Origin: JBCDGZ01 sp038750655
GTDB lineage: Bacteria; Bacteroidota; Bacteroidia; Chitinophagales; Saprospiraceae
NCBI GenBank assembly: GCA_038750655.1
Contig: JBCDGZ010000139.1
Location: 1 to 20,056 of the forward strand
Length of the DNA stretch: 20,056 nt
Direction of reading: 5' to 3'
Shown here piece after piece: positions 1-7,175 of this stretch. The first letter of the stretch is position 1. Every line of letters starts with the position of its first letter. A program made the translations under genes and the position numbers. The notes beneath the pieces are model-generated. The model saw only the letters and a program-made list of their open reading frames with translations, was not told where the DNA came from and did no database searches.

Positions 1-1557
1 ATCCGGCCTTCCTATATCGATCGCCACGTCGTGACCACTGATCGCGATCAACAGCGCCTTTACGAACTGATCTGGAAGCGCACCATCGCCTCGCAAATGG
101 CCGATGCAGTGCTCGAAAAAACCATCGTTAATATCGGTGTTTCGACCATTCCCGGCTCTCGCCTCAAAGCAGAAGGGGAAGTATTGAAATTCGACGGCTT
201 CCTCAAAGTCTATCTGGCCGCAAAAGATGACGACGAAGATACTGATGACGATACTGCTGATGGTATCCTGCCTCCGCTCAAAGTGGGTCAATTGCTCAAT
301 CTGAAGGATATGATCGCCTTGGAGCGCTTCACCCGCCCACCCGCTCGCTACACCGAAGCCGGGCTGGTCAAGAAACTCGAAGAGCTGGGCATCGGACGTC
401 CTTCTACCTACGCCCCGACCATCAGTAAAATCATGGAGGTCAACCGAGGCTATGTCACCAAAGAGGTCCGCGATGGAGTGGAACGGCAATACCAGATCAT
501 GCGTCTGGCCGAAGGGGCAGTGACGGAGAAAACGGAAACGGAAATGACCGGTGCGGTCAAGAACCGCCTGATCCCTAGTGACTTGGGGATGCTGGTCAGC
601 GACTTCCTTTCGCAGTACTTCACCAACATCATGAATTATAGTTTTACCGCAGACATCGAAAAGCAATTTGACCACATTGCCACTGGAGGCGAGCAGTGGA
701 CCGATATGCTGGGTAAATTCTATAAACCTTTCCACGCCGTAGTGGAAGAAACCCTGGACAAGGCCGAACGTGCCACCGGAGAGCGCATTTTGGGCACCGA
801 TCCGGAGTCTTCCCGCACCCTGCTCGTCCGGATGTCCCGTCTGGGCCGCCCTGTCGTGCAGATCGGTAAGATGGAAGAGCTAGAGGAAGGCGAAAAGCCC
901 AAGTACGCCAACCTGCGTCCTGGCCAATCTATGGAGTCCATCAGCTTCGAAGAAGCCCTCAAGCTCTTTGAACTACCCAAAACGCTGGGCGACTACGAAA
1001 GCCAAGAGGTCATCGTCGGCATTGGCCGCTACGGCGCCTATGTGAAGAGCGGTGAAACCTATATTTCTATTCCTAAAGGGACCGATCCTATGGCCGTGAC
1101 AATGGATATGGCCATTGAGCTGATTGAAGAGAAAAAGCGCATGGATGCGCCCTTATTCACCTATAAAGGCTTGCCTGTCACCAAAGGTAAAGGTCGTTTT
1201 GGGCCCTTCTTCAAGTGGAACGGTATGTTCATCAATATCCCTCGTCGCTTTGATCCGGAGCTGATCACTATGGAGGAGGCGATTCCACTGATCGAAGCCA
1301 AGATTGAAAAAGAGGCTAATCGCTACATTCACCAGTGGGACGAAGAGAAGATTGCGGTCGAAAACGGTCGCTGGGGACCTTTTATTCGCTTCAAAAAGAA
1401 AAGTATCAAGCTGCCTAAGAATGAGGACGGTAAGCGGATGACCAGTGAGGAAGCCAAGGAATTGACCTTAGAGGAGGTCAAGGAGCTGATCGAGGCGGAA
1501 ATCCCGGATGCTTTTAAGAAGAAGACGCGTAAGAAGGCAGCGGCTAAGAAAAAGTAG
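1..1557 (+). CDS. topA: DNA topoisomerase I (type IA), 3' portion
   Basis: This enzyme relaxes negatively supercoiled DNA by single-strand passage. The frame is open from base 1, so the gene starts upstream of the window and 518 residues are visible; a GTG at 31 is internal, because the preceding codons (IRPS) continue the family's HEAIRP segment. The motif RPPARYTEAGLVKKLEELGI followed by GRPSTYA is diagnostic. The catalytic tyrosine region and Toprim domain lie outside the window. The C-terminal part carries glycine-aromatic topoisomerase repeats, seen as GRYGAYVK (about residue 342), GRFGPF (about 398) and GRWGPF (about 456), with an earlier RLGRPVVQIG unit, and ends in a Lys-rich tail (KKKTRKKAAAKKK). 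No cysteine is present in this part, so the four-Cys zinc fingers of E. coli TopA are absent here; the repeat-plus-lysine tail is common in Bacteroidota. An acidic run (DDDEDTDDD) lies near residue 74. The stop is 3 bases from the convergent lpxB stop. Identification is very secure. Confidence 0.96.
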   Translation: MRPSYIDRHVVTTDRDQQRLYELIWKRTIASQMADAVLEKTIVNIGVSTIPGSRLKAEGEVLKFDGFLKVYLAAKDDDEDTDDDTADGILPPLKVGQLLNLKDMIALERFTRPPARYTEAGLVKKLEELGIGRPSTYAPTISKIMEVNRGYVTKEVRDGVERQYQIMRLAEGAVTEKTETEMTGAVKNRLIPSDLGMLVSDFLSQYFTNIMNYSFTADIEKQFDHIATGGEQWTDMLGKFYKPFHAVVEETLDKAERATGERILGTDPESSRTLLVRMSRLGRPVVQIGKMEELEEGEKPKYANLRPGQSMESISFEEALKLFELPKTLGDYESQEVIVGIGRYGAYVKSGETYISIPKGTDPMAVTMDMAIELIEEKKRMDAPLFTYKGLPVTKGKGRFGPFFKWNGMFINIPRRFDPELITMEEAIPLIEAKIEKEANRYIHQWDEEKIAVENGRWGPFIRFKKKSIKLPKNEDGKRMTSEEAKELTLEEVKELIEAEIPDAFKKKTRKKAAAKKK

Positions 1558-1560
1558 GCG

Positions 1561-2676
1561 CTAGTCTTTTAGGTATTTGATTATCAGCTCGGCGGTGCGC
1601 TGTGAAGCACCGCCGCCACCCAGGCGTTCTCTTAGCTCGGTGTAGCCCGCTGCAATTCGCTTTTGCTGCGCTGCTGTCTGCAAAAACTGCAACTCTTTCA
1701 CCAGATTTTCTTCTGTAAATTCCTTTTGGATCAATTCTTTGACCAAGGGCCGGTCGACGATGAGGTTGACTAAGGAAATGTATTTGACCCGGATAAGCCG
1801 CTTGGCGATTTGGTAGGAGAGGGCATTGCCTTGGTAGCAGACGACTTGTGGGACGCCGAAGAGGGCGGTTTCTAGGGTGGCAGTGCCAGAGGTGACGAGG
1901 GCGAGGTCGGCGATGCGCAGCAAATCGTAGGTTCGGTTTTGGCAGAGGGTGGCGGTCTTTGCACCGCTTTCTGCGATGAGTGCTTGGTACAAGGCCGCTG
2001 GCTGCGCGGGCGCGCCCGCTACCACCAGCTGATGATCCGGAAAATGTCGCTCCATCTTCAACATCTCCTTCAACATCCGACTAATTTCCTGCTTCCGACT
2101 CCCCGGCAGCAAGGCAATCACCGGTCGATCATCCAGGCCCATTTCCTGCTTAAAACCCTCCTGATAAGGATAATCTGGAATCACATCCATTAACGGATGT
2201 CCGACAAAATCGACGGGATAATCGTATTGCTCATAAAAAGATTGCTCAAAAGGCAGAATCACAAACAGGCGCTCCACACAACGCTTGATGGTATGGACGC
2301 GGCGGGCATTCCAGGCCCACAGCTGCGGAGAGATGTAATAAAAGACCCGAATCCCCTGCTTCTTCGCCCATTTGGCGATCCGCAGATTAAACCCCGGATA
2401 ATCAATCAGCACCAGCACATCCGGCTTCCAGGTCAGCACATCGGCCTTACAGAACGCAAAATTGCCCATGATGGTGCGGATATTCTTGGCCACTTCCAAA
2501 AAGCCCATAAAGGCCAGCTCCCGGTAATCCTTGACCACTTCCGCCCCGGCCTCTCGCATCAGCGCGCCGCCCCAGGCCCGGCAGTCGGCCTGTCCATCCT
2601 GCTGCCGCAGGGCCCTGACCAGCGCCGAGCCATGCAAATCTCCGGAGGCTTCTCCCGCAATCAGGTAATACCGCAT
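1561..2676 (-). CDS. lpxB: Lipid-A-disaccharide synthase
   Basis: LpxB condenses UDP-2,3-diacylglucosamine with lipid X to make the disaccharide of lipid A at the inner face of the inner membrane, so the cell is Gram-negative. The 371-residue protein has the expected family length. Visible motifs are an N-terminal AGEASGDLHG (residues 7-16), VLIDYPGFNLRIAKWAKKQG (about 89-108), ISPQLWAWN (115-123), FVGHPLMD (158-165), LLPGSRKQEI (189-198) and a donor-binding SGTATLETALFGVPQVV (about 263-279). The ATG at 2676 was chosen because MRYYLIAGEASGD begins as the family does; a TTG two codons upstream would overlap the preceding stop and is unlikely. The start lies 2 bases after the stop of the upstream membrane gene, so the two are probably co-transcribed and translationally coupled, with GAGG directly in front of the ATG. 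The gene converges on topA with a 3-base gap and no terminator hairpin between them. Confidence 0.96.
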   Translation of the reverse strand: MRYYLIAGEASGDLHGSALVRALRQQDGQADCRAWGGALMREAGAEVVKDYRELAFMGFLEVAKNIRTIMGNFAFCKADVLTWKPDVLVLIDYPGFNLRIAKWAKKQGIRVFYYISPQLWAWNARRVHTIKRCVERLFVILPFEQSFYEQYDYPVDFVGHPLMDVIPDYPYQEGFKQEMGLDDRPVIALLPGSRKQEISRMLKEMLKMERHFPDHQLVVAGAPAQPAALYQALIAESGAKTATLCQNRTYDLLRIADLALVTSGTATLETALFGVPQVVCYQGNALSYQIAKRLIRVKYISLVNLIVDRPLVKELIQKEFTEENLVKELQFLQTAAQQKRIAAGYTELRERLGGGGASQRTAELIIKYLKD

Positions 2677-2678
2677 CC

Positions 2679-2978
2679 TCAAATCAGCTTAGACCCAAAG
2701 TAGATAAACCAAAGGGCTGCGTATAAAACGGTAGGAAATACAATCCCTCGCATGGTATTGTAATACCAACGGCGGTTGTATAAAATGAAAGGAATGAGGT
2801 TCAGACACAGCGCCAGTAACGCAATCGTCCGCTTGCGAAAGCTCTCCGACAGCCCAATATCGCTGATGATCCCGTTGGTGGCCAATTGGTCATACAGTTC
2901 CAATAGCAAGGCATACCCCACGAAGGGGACGGCCAGTCCGATGCCTATTCCGAGTAGTATGGCGTCTTTTTTTAACAT
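2679..2978 (-). CDS. Small conserved-type inner-membrane protein
   Basis: I do not recognise a named family. The 99-residue product is almost entirely hydrophobic, with three likely membrane segments: AILLGIGIGLAVPFVGYALL near the N-terminus, RTIALLALCLNLIPFIL in the middle, and IVFPTVLYAALWFIYFG at the C-terminus. Short charged loops separate them, including SESFRKR and YNRRWYYN. The start is taken as the ATG at 2978 (MLKKDA...), which places Lys residues before the first membrane segment. The frame stays open upstream to 3143, but that extension translates the hairpin-repeat region and is Pro/Arg/His-rich, unlike a real N-terminus. It sits 2 bases before lpxB on the same strand and after surE. 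A role in envelope biogenesis is only a guess from this position. No catalytic motif is visible. Confidence 0.75.
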   Translation of the reverse strand: MLKKDAILLGIGIGLAVPFVGYALLLELYDQLATNGIISDIGLSESFRKRTIALLALCLNLIPFILYNRRWYYNTMRGIVFPTVLYAALWFIYFGSKLI

Positions 2979-2990
2979 ACGTTTATCTTT

Positions 2991-3221
2991 ATGCCTTTGG
3001 CATTTGGGGTGGACGGGGGAATACCTGCGGTATTTTGGTGGACGGTGGGCACCTGCGGTGCTTTGGTTGACGATAGACGGTGTCTTGGGACTTAGTGGTA
3101 CGTGAGCTTTTTGCCGTCTACCATCAGCACCAAAGGTGCTCAATCATGTACTACCACGAACCACTAAAAACCACTACTTTCGCCGTCTACCGTCCACCGT
3201 CTACCCCAGCGCCGTAGGCGC
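2991..3221. repeat. Array of short CC-NNN-GG hairpins with CCGTCTA/TAGACGG heptamers, arranged as an imperfect inverted repeat
   Basis: Five short perfect hairpins with 3-base loops lie within 231 bases: ATGCC-TTT-GGCAT (2991-3003), AATACC-TGC-GGTATT (3020-3034), GCACC-TGC-GGTGC (3049-3061), AGCACC-AAA-GGTGCT (3126-3140) and GCGCC-GTA-GGCGC (3209-3221). All share a CC/GG stem core. The left half carries GGTGGACGG twice (near 3008 and 3037) and TAGACGG (3074-3080). The right half carries the complements CCGTCTA, CCGTCCA, CCGTCTA in tandem (3183-3203) and GCCGTCTACC (3113-3122). The left TTAGTGGTACGTG (3092-3104) matches the minus strand of the right half (TTAGTGGTTCGTG) at 12 of 13 bases. The whole is therefore an imperfect inverted repeat folded around about 3107. 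It resembles non-autonomous, REP-like intergenic repeats and has no coding capacity. Its right end overlaps the 3' end of surE. Confidence 0.75.
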
Positions 3222-3989
3222 AATCCCCTCCATCGCCTTCAAGCCCGGCAAAGCCTCATTGTCCGTCAAATCATAAATCGCCGGGACGATCGAGATGTAG
3301 CCGGCTTCCAGGGCTTTGACATCGGTGTCTTCCCGAGGGTCCTTGTTGACAAAACTTCCAGTCATCCAGTAGTATTTTTCGCCGCGCGGGTCTTCAGCTT
3401 CGGCGAATTCCTCTACCCAGCGGGCTTCGGCTTGGCGGCAAACTTTGACGCCCTGGATGTCCTTTTCTGGGAGCTTGGGGATATTGACGTTGAGGAGTAA
3501 ATTCTCTTTGGTGTTGTGCTCTAGCATGTACTGAGCAATTTGGCGGACGTAGCGACTGGAGGCAGCAAAGTCGGCATCCTGAGAGAAATCGAGCAGGGAA
3601 AAACCGATGGAGGGAATGCCTTCCAGCGCCGCTTCCATGGCGGCCGACATGGTTCCGGAGTACAGGATGTTGATGGCGACATTGGAGCCGTGATTGACAC
3701 CGGAGACACAGAGGTCGGCTTTGCGACCGTGCAGCACTACGCTTTTGGCCAGTTTGACACAATCAACGGGGGTACCAGAGCATTTGTAGGCCTCCACGCC
3801 GTCAAAAATATCTACTTTGGTTAAACGGATAGGGCTGGAAATGGTGATGGCGTGTCCTTTAGCCGATTGTGGGGAGGACGGAGCAACGACGATCACTTCG
3901 CCAAGGGTTTTGGCCACTTCCACTAGGGAGCGGATGCCTTTGGCGTGGATACCATCATCGTTGGTCACTAATATCAAGGGTTTGTCCAT
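3201..3989 (-). CDS. surE: 5'/3'-nucleotidase SurE
   Basis: SurE is a metal-dependent phosphatase that dephosphorylates nucleoside 5'- and 3'-monophosphates, often linked to stationary-phase survival. The 262-residue product has the normal length. Family motifs are LVTNDDGIHAKGI (residues 7-19; metal ligands D11 and D12), APSSPQSAKGHAIT (36-49; S42 as likely ligand), YKCSGTPVDCVKLA (68-81) and VSGVNHGSNVAINILYSGTM (95-114; N99 as likely ligand). The start is the ATG at 3989, with MDKPLILVTNDDG beginning in the usual way. The last codons (IAPTALG and the stop) fall in the adjoining repeat array: the hairpin GCGCC-GTA-GGCGC encodes part of APTAL, and the TAG stop is read from a CCGTCTA heptamer. 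The native C-terminus may therefore have been replaced by repeat sequence. The gene diverges from hemH and probably leads a unit with the membrane gene and lpxB. Confidence 0.95.
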   Translation of the reverse strand: MDKPLILVTNDDGIHAKGIRSLVEVAKTLGEVIVVAPSSPQSAKGHAITISSPIRLTKVDIFDGVEAYKCSGTPVDCVKLAKSVVLHGRKADLCVSGVNHGSNVAINILYSGTMSAAMEAALEGIPSIGFSLLDFSQDADFAASSRYVRQIAQYMLEHNTKENLLLNVNIPKLPEKDIQGVKVCRQAEARWVEEFAEAEDPRGEKYYWMTGSFVNKDPREDTDVKALEAGYISIVPAIYDLTDNEALPGLKAMEGIAPTALG

Positions 3990-4025
3990 AAGCTTAGATT
4001 TTTAGTAGAGCTACACGAGTGAGGG

Positions 4026-4033
4026 CAAAGTTA
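4026..4033 (-). promoter_or_regulatory. Putative -7 box of the surE promoter
   Basis: On the minus strand this reads TAACTTTG, an exact match to the Bacteroidota -7 consensus TAnnTTTG. It lies about 37 bases upstream of the surE ATG, giving a 5' leader of roughly 30 bases. No clear TTG is seen at the -33 spacing; that region is occupied by the direct repeats at 4045-4088. The call rests on consensus and position only. Confidence 0.5.
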
Positions 4034-4044
4034 CTATAAATAAC

Positions 4045-4108
4045 CCATTTTGACATTGCCATGATCATCCATTTTGACATTGCTATGAACCAAATGAAAT
4101 TGCTGTGG
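4045..4108. repeat. Direct repeats (two near-identical 20-mers plus one degenerate copy) in the surE/hemH divergent promoter
   Basis: CCATTTTGACATTGCCATGA at 4045-4064 is repeated at 4069-4088 with a single C/T difference, a period of 24 bases. A third, degenerate copy (CCAAATGAAATTGCTGTGG, with one base deleted) follows at 4090-4108, a period of 21. Spacings near two helical turns place the copies on about the same face of the helix. They cover the -33 region and upstream of the surE promoter and lie about 50-110 bases upstream of the hemH start. Operator sites for a DNA-binding regulator are the natural reading; the regulator is unknown. Confidence 0.6.
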
Positions 4109-4154
4109 TTTAGACTTATAGCTTAATGAAGGAATAAGAATAATCCGAAAATAT

Positions 4155-5183
4155 ATGGCATTTAGTAGTAAGACAGGCGTTCTAATTGTTAATCTGGGCA
4201 CTCCGGATGCCCCTTCGAGAGGGGCCGTATATCGCTATCTGAAAGAGTTTCTACTTGATCCTCGAGTTATTGACATTCCGTGGCTGCCACGGAATATACT
4301 GGTGAGAGGAATCATTGCTCCTTTTCGGTCGGGCAGTTCGGCAAAGCTTTACAAAATGCTGTGGTTGGAGGAAGGTTCTCCACTGAAAATTTATGGGGAA
4401 CGGCTGACGGAGGGGGTTCAGGAATTGTTGGGCGGGGAGTATCATGTGGAGCTGGGTATGCGCTACCAGAATCCTTCGATTGCCTCAGCCATCGACCGTT
4501 TGTTGCAGCACAATATCTCCAGATTAATCGTTTTGCCCCTTTTCCCTCAATATGCTTCGGCTACTACGGGATCGGTACACGAGGAGGTGATGCGGGTTTT
4601 GGCGACCAAGCAGAGCATTCCAGATGTACGGCTAATCAATTCTTACTATGCGCATCCGGCTATGATTGATGTGTTTTGTCATAATGCGCGGAAATTCGAT
4701 TTGAAAAGCTATGATCATATTTTGTTTAGCTTCCACGGCTTGCCGCAGCGGCAGCTTCGCAAGGGCGATGCCAGCGGTAGCCATTGCTTGAAGAAGGAAA
4801 ACTGCTGTGAAAGCCTCGGCGCTTGCAACCAATTCTGCTATTCTGCACAATGCTACCAAACGGCCTACGCCATCGCCGATCAATTGGGCATAAAACGAGA
4901 GCAATATACTATCTGTTTCCAATCTCGCCTCGGGCGCGATCCCTGGGTACAACCCTATACCAGCTCTATCATTGAAGAACAGGCCGAAAAAGGAGCAAAG
5001 CGAATGCTGGTCTTCTGTCCTGCCTTCGTCTCCGATTGTCTGGAAACCACCATCGAGATTACCTACGAATACGCGGAAGAGTTTGAAGAAATGGGCGGCG
5101 AACAACTCGATCTGGTCCCCGGCCTGAATGATCACCCTCAGTGGATCAAGACGGTTAAGGATTTGGTGTTGGAGAATGCCTGA
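4155..5183 (+). CDS. hemH: Ferrochelatase
   Basis: HemH inserts Fe2+ into protoporphyrin IX, the last step of protoheme synthesis. The product is 342 residues, typical for the family. It opens with TGVLIVNLGTPDAPS (residues 7-21). The catalytic histidine is H194 in LFSFHGLPQR, and the conserved acidic residue is E297 in FCPAFVSDCLETTIEI. CFQSRLGRDPWVQPYT (254-269) is also diagnostic. Between the catalytic His and the C-terminal half lies a cysteine-rich stretch with Cys at 211, 217, 218, 224, 228 and 233. Similar Cys-rich stretches occur in other Bacteroidota ferrochelatases as I recall them, and some bacterial ferrochelatases bind a [2Fe-2S] cluster; whether this one does cannot be read from sequence. 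The ATG at 4155 follows an A/T-rich leader without a Shine-Dalgarno site. The gene stands alone on the plus strand, diverging from surE. Control may involve the direct repeats at 4045-4108. Confidence 0.96.
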   Translation: MAFSSKTGVLIVNLGTPDAPSRGAVYRYLKEFLLDPRVIDIPWLPRNILVRGIIAPFRSGSSAKLYKMLWLEEGSPLKIYGERLTEGVQELLGGEYHVELGMRYQNPSIASAIDRLLQHNISRLIVLPLFPQYASATTGSVHEEVMRVLATKQSIPDVRLINSYYAHPAMIDVFCHNARKFDLKSYDHILFSFHGLPQRQLRKGDASGSHCLKKENCCESLGACNQFCYSAQCYQTAYAIADQLGIKREQYTICFQSRLGRDPWVQPYTSSIIEEQAEKGAKRMLVFCPAFVSDCLETTIEITYEYAEEFEEMGGEQLDLVPGLNDHPQWIKTVKDLVLENA

Positions 5184-5198
5184 TTCCCTTTCTGATCT

Positions 5199-5229
5199 TT
5201 TGGCTTAGCAGTCATTTTTCGTATCATTG
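5199..5229 (+). promoter_or_regulatory. Putative holA promoter
   Basis: TTTG at 5199-5202 and TATCATTG at 5222-5229 are separated by 19 bases. This matches the Bacteroidota promoter layout (-33 TTTG, -7 TAnnTTTG) with one mismatch in the -7 box. The predicted transcription start is about 15 bases upstream of the holA ATG. This would separate holA from hemH transcriptionally. Confidence 0.5.
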
Positions 5230-5251
5230 CACTTGGTACTAATCCAGTATA

Positions 5252-6253
5252 ATGACCTACAAAGAGCTGCTCCAATCCATTAATAAAAAAGAATTCCAAC
5301 CTGTTTATCTATTGCACGGGGAGGAGGCCTATTACATCGATCAGCTGTCCAGTCATTTTGAGGAGAAAGCACTGGAAGAGCATGAAAAGGCGTTTAACCA
5401 AATCATTATTTACGGCAAAGAGGCCCAGTCCAAAAGCCTTATTGATGCCGCTTGCCGTTACCCTATGATGGCAGCCCGTCAGCTGGTCATTCTCAAGGAA
5501 GCCCAGGAGATGAGAACGCTGGGAGATCTTAAGCCTTATATTGAAAAACCGGTACCGACCACCATTTTCGTCATCTGCTATAAACATAAGAAGTTCGATA
5601 AACGCACCGCCCTGGCCAAGGCCCTTAAGAAAAGCGCGGTCATCTTCGAATCCAAGCGGATGTACGACAACAAAATGCCGGGCTGGATCAGTGATTACCT
5701 CAAAACCAAAAAACTGGGAATCACCCCCGAGGCTACCCGGCTAGTTGCCGAATACCTGGGGACCAACCTCTCCAAAGTCGCCAACGAGCTAGACAAGCTG
5801 GCCATCAATATCCCCTCCGGCTCCACCATCAACGACCAACAAATCCAGGATCAAATCGGCATCAGCAAGGAGTACAATGTCTTCGAACTGCAAAATGCCC
5901 TCGGTCAACGCAATACCCTCAAGGCCAACCGCATCATCAATTACTTCATCTCCAACCCCAAGAAGAACCCACTGGTCGTCGTCATCGCCTCGCTCTACAA
6001 CTATTTCAGCAAAGTCTACATGCTTCACTTCCTCCGCAACAGTCCCGACGGCGAAGTCGCCCGCACCCTCAAACTCCGCTCTGACTACTTCCTCAAGGAT
6101 TACAAAATGGCCGCCCGCAATTTCCGCCCCGCCAAAACCCAACAGGTGATCAATCTACTCAAGGAATATGACCTGCGCTCCAAGGGAGTGGAGAACAACA
6201 GCGCTTCCGAAGGGGAGTTGATGAAGGAGCTGGTGTATCGGATTTTACATTAG
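5252..6253 (+). CDS. holA: DNA polymerase III subunit delta
   Basis: The delta subunit is the wrench of the clamp-loader complex: it binds the beta sliding clamp and opens it for loading onto primed DNA. The 333-residue length fits the family. The N-terminal half has QPVYLLHGEEAYYIDQL (about residues 16-32), the degenerate nucleotide-binding start of delta proteins, which lacks a true Walker A. The middle has TIFVICYKHKKFDKRT and MPGWISDYLKTKKLGITPEA. Then comes LVAEYLGTNLSKVANELDKL (about 164-183), a well-conserved delta signature. The C-terminal helical collar domain includes EYNVFELQNALGQRN. The start at 5252 gives MTYKELLQSI, as expected. It lies 68 bases after hemH behind its own likely promoter. 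The downstream AraC-family gene begins 54 bases later, but its different base composition argues against shared function. Confidence 0.93.
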   Translation: MTYKELLQSINKKEFQPVYLLHGEEAYYIDQLSSHFEEKALEEHEKAFNQIIIYGKEAQSKSLIDAACRYPMMAARQLVILKEAQEMRTLGDLKPYIEKPVPTTIFVICYKHKKFDKRTALAKALKKSAVIFESKRMYDNKMPGWISDYLKTKKLGITPEATRLVAEYLGTNLSKVANELDKLAINIPSGSTINDQQIQDQIGISKEYNVFELQNALGQRNTLKANRIINYFISNPKKNPLVVVIASLYNYFSKVYMLHFLRNSPDGEVARTLKLRSDYFLKDYKMAARNFRPAKTQQVINLLKEYDLRSKGVENNSASEGELMKELVYRILH

Positions 6254-6307
6254 AGCGCGTGAACATTAGCTCTTACCGCTCGTTTGCAGGGTAATTAACA
6301 ACGTTTG

Positions 6308-7111
6308 ATGAAAGCCAAAAAACTCAAGGTAGGGACATTTATGGGACAAACACTGAAAGTGCGATCCTTGAGTGGTTTTACCCTCTCCAAGACTGGCCAT
6401 GATCAATACATGAAAGTGCCCAAGCACGAGCACGAATATCCCTACATCAGCTTGTCGCTTGCCGGAATATACCATGAGAAATCCATCGTTTCTGAATACC
6501 ATATCAAATCTGGAAACTCCATCTTTCGGCCCAAAGGCTTTGAGCATAAGAATGAGATTGGTGCTCAGCATAGCCTTTGTTTTAATATCGAGATTGAGAA
6601 GGAATTAGCAGACCATAAGCATTATTCAAAGACGCCTAACTCTGTACAATTTGAACGAAATAACCTCGAAATCCTGAAAATCTTCTATGGTTTTCAATGC
6701 GATTTCTCGGACGAGCTTTTAGCCCTTTCACTTGAGGAAAACCTGTATCATTTGTTGAATCAACAACACTTCGAAAAGCGATTGGGCAGAGCACCCTGGA
6801 TAGGAAAAATTAAAAAGGAGATCAGGTTGCAGCCGGATAGAACATACCGCATAGAGGACGTTGCCAACGCATTACACTTGCACCCCAATTACTTCGTCCG
6901 CAAGTTTAAAGAGAAAACCGGATTTACCTTTGGAGAATACTTGTTAAGGCAGCGTATCGCCATGGGAATCGACCTGATGCTGCATTCGTCTAAAAGCCTA
7001 ACGGAGATTGCCATGGACTGCGGTTTTTACGATCAAAGCCATTTTATCCGGCATTTTAAGCACTTCTTCGGGACCACGCCCTTTCATTACAGACAAGTCG
7101 TAAAAGGTTAA
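6308..7111 (+). CDS. AraC-family transcriptional regulator
   Basis: This is a 267-residue regulator with a cupin-like sensor domain and a C-terminal double helix-turn-helix. In the N-terminal half, KHEHEYPYISLSLAGIY (from residue 39) and FRPKGFEHKNEIG resemble the histidine-bearing strands of AraC sensor cupins. The C-terminal hundred residues contain the first helix-turn-helix (IEDVANALHLHPNYFVRKFK) and the second (SLTEIAMDCGFYDQSHFIRH), followed by the signature FFGTTPFHYR. The effector and targets are unknown. The start is the ATG at 6308; a TTG immediately before it is less likely. Only 64 bases separate the gene from the exported putative metallopeptidase downstream, which makes that gene the prime candidate target. 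The gene is visibly richer in A+T than the second half of holA, hinting at a different history. Family assignment is firm; the role is not. Confidence 0.92.
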   Translation: MKAKKLKVGTFMGQTLKVRSLSGFTLSKTGHDQYMKVPKHEHEYPYISLSLAGIYHEKSIVSEYHIKSGNSIFRPKGFEHKNEIGAQHSLCFNIEIEKELADHKHYSKTPNSVQFERNNLEILKIFYGFQCDFSDELLALSLEENLYHLLNQQHFEKRLGRAPWIGKIKKEIRLQPDRTYRIEDVANALHLHPNYFVRKFKEKTGFTFGEYLLRQRIAMGIDLMLHSSKSLTEIAMDCGFYDQSHFIRHFKHFFGTTPFHYRQVVKG

Positions 7112-7150
7112 CTCCGTACAATTTAATTGGCCGGAGTGCCCCTACCTTTG
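7109..7150 (+). promoter_or_regulatory. Putative promoter and operator of the exported metallopeptidase gene
   Basis: TACCTTTG at 7143-7150 is an exact TAnnTTTG -7 box, 25 bases before the ATG at 7176. No TTG lies at proper -33 spacing. Instead the upstream region holds an inverted repeat, ACTCCG (7111-7116) and CGGAGT (7132-7137). The 16-mer TAACTCCGTACAATTT (7109-7124) is repeated with one mismatch inside the AraC gene at 6637-6652. A promoter lacking a -33 box but carrying a symmetric site fits activator-dependent control, presumably by the adjacent AraC protein; that is inference. Confidence 0.4.
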
Positions 7151-7175
7151 AGCTTCACCATCAAATCTTTTGTTT

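Noticed and set aside
31..1557. A complete gene starting at the GTG at 31
   Set aside because: The frame is open from base 1 and codons before 31 continue conserved topoisomerase I sequence, so this GTG is internal to topA.
2197..2703. Long plus-strand open frame (168 codons) opposite lpxB
   Set aside because: The opposite strand encodes an unambiguous LpxB; the antisense frame has no recognisable domain.
2979..3143. Upstream extension of the 99-residue membrane protein, open to a TTG at 3143
   Set aside because: It translates the hairpin repeat array into a Pro/Arg/His-rich segment without homologous character; the ATG at 2978 gives a sensible membrane-protein start.
2991..3221. CRISPR array
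   Set aside because: The hairpins differ in sequence and spacing, there is no constant repeat of 25-40 bases with unique spacers, and no cas gene is in the window.
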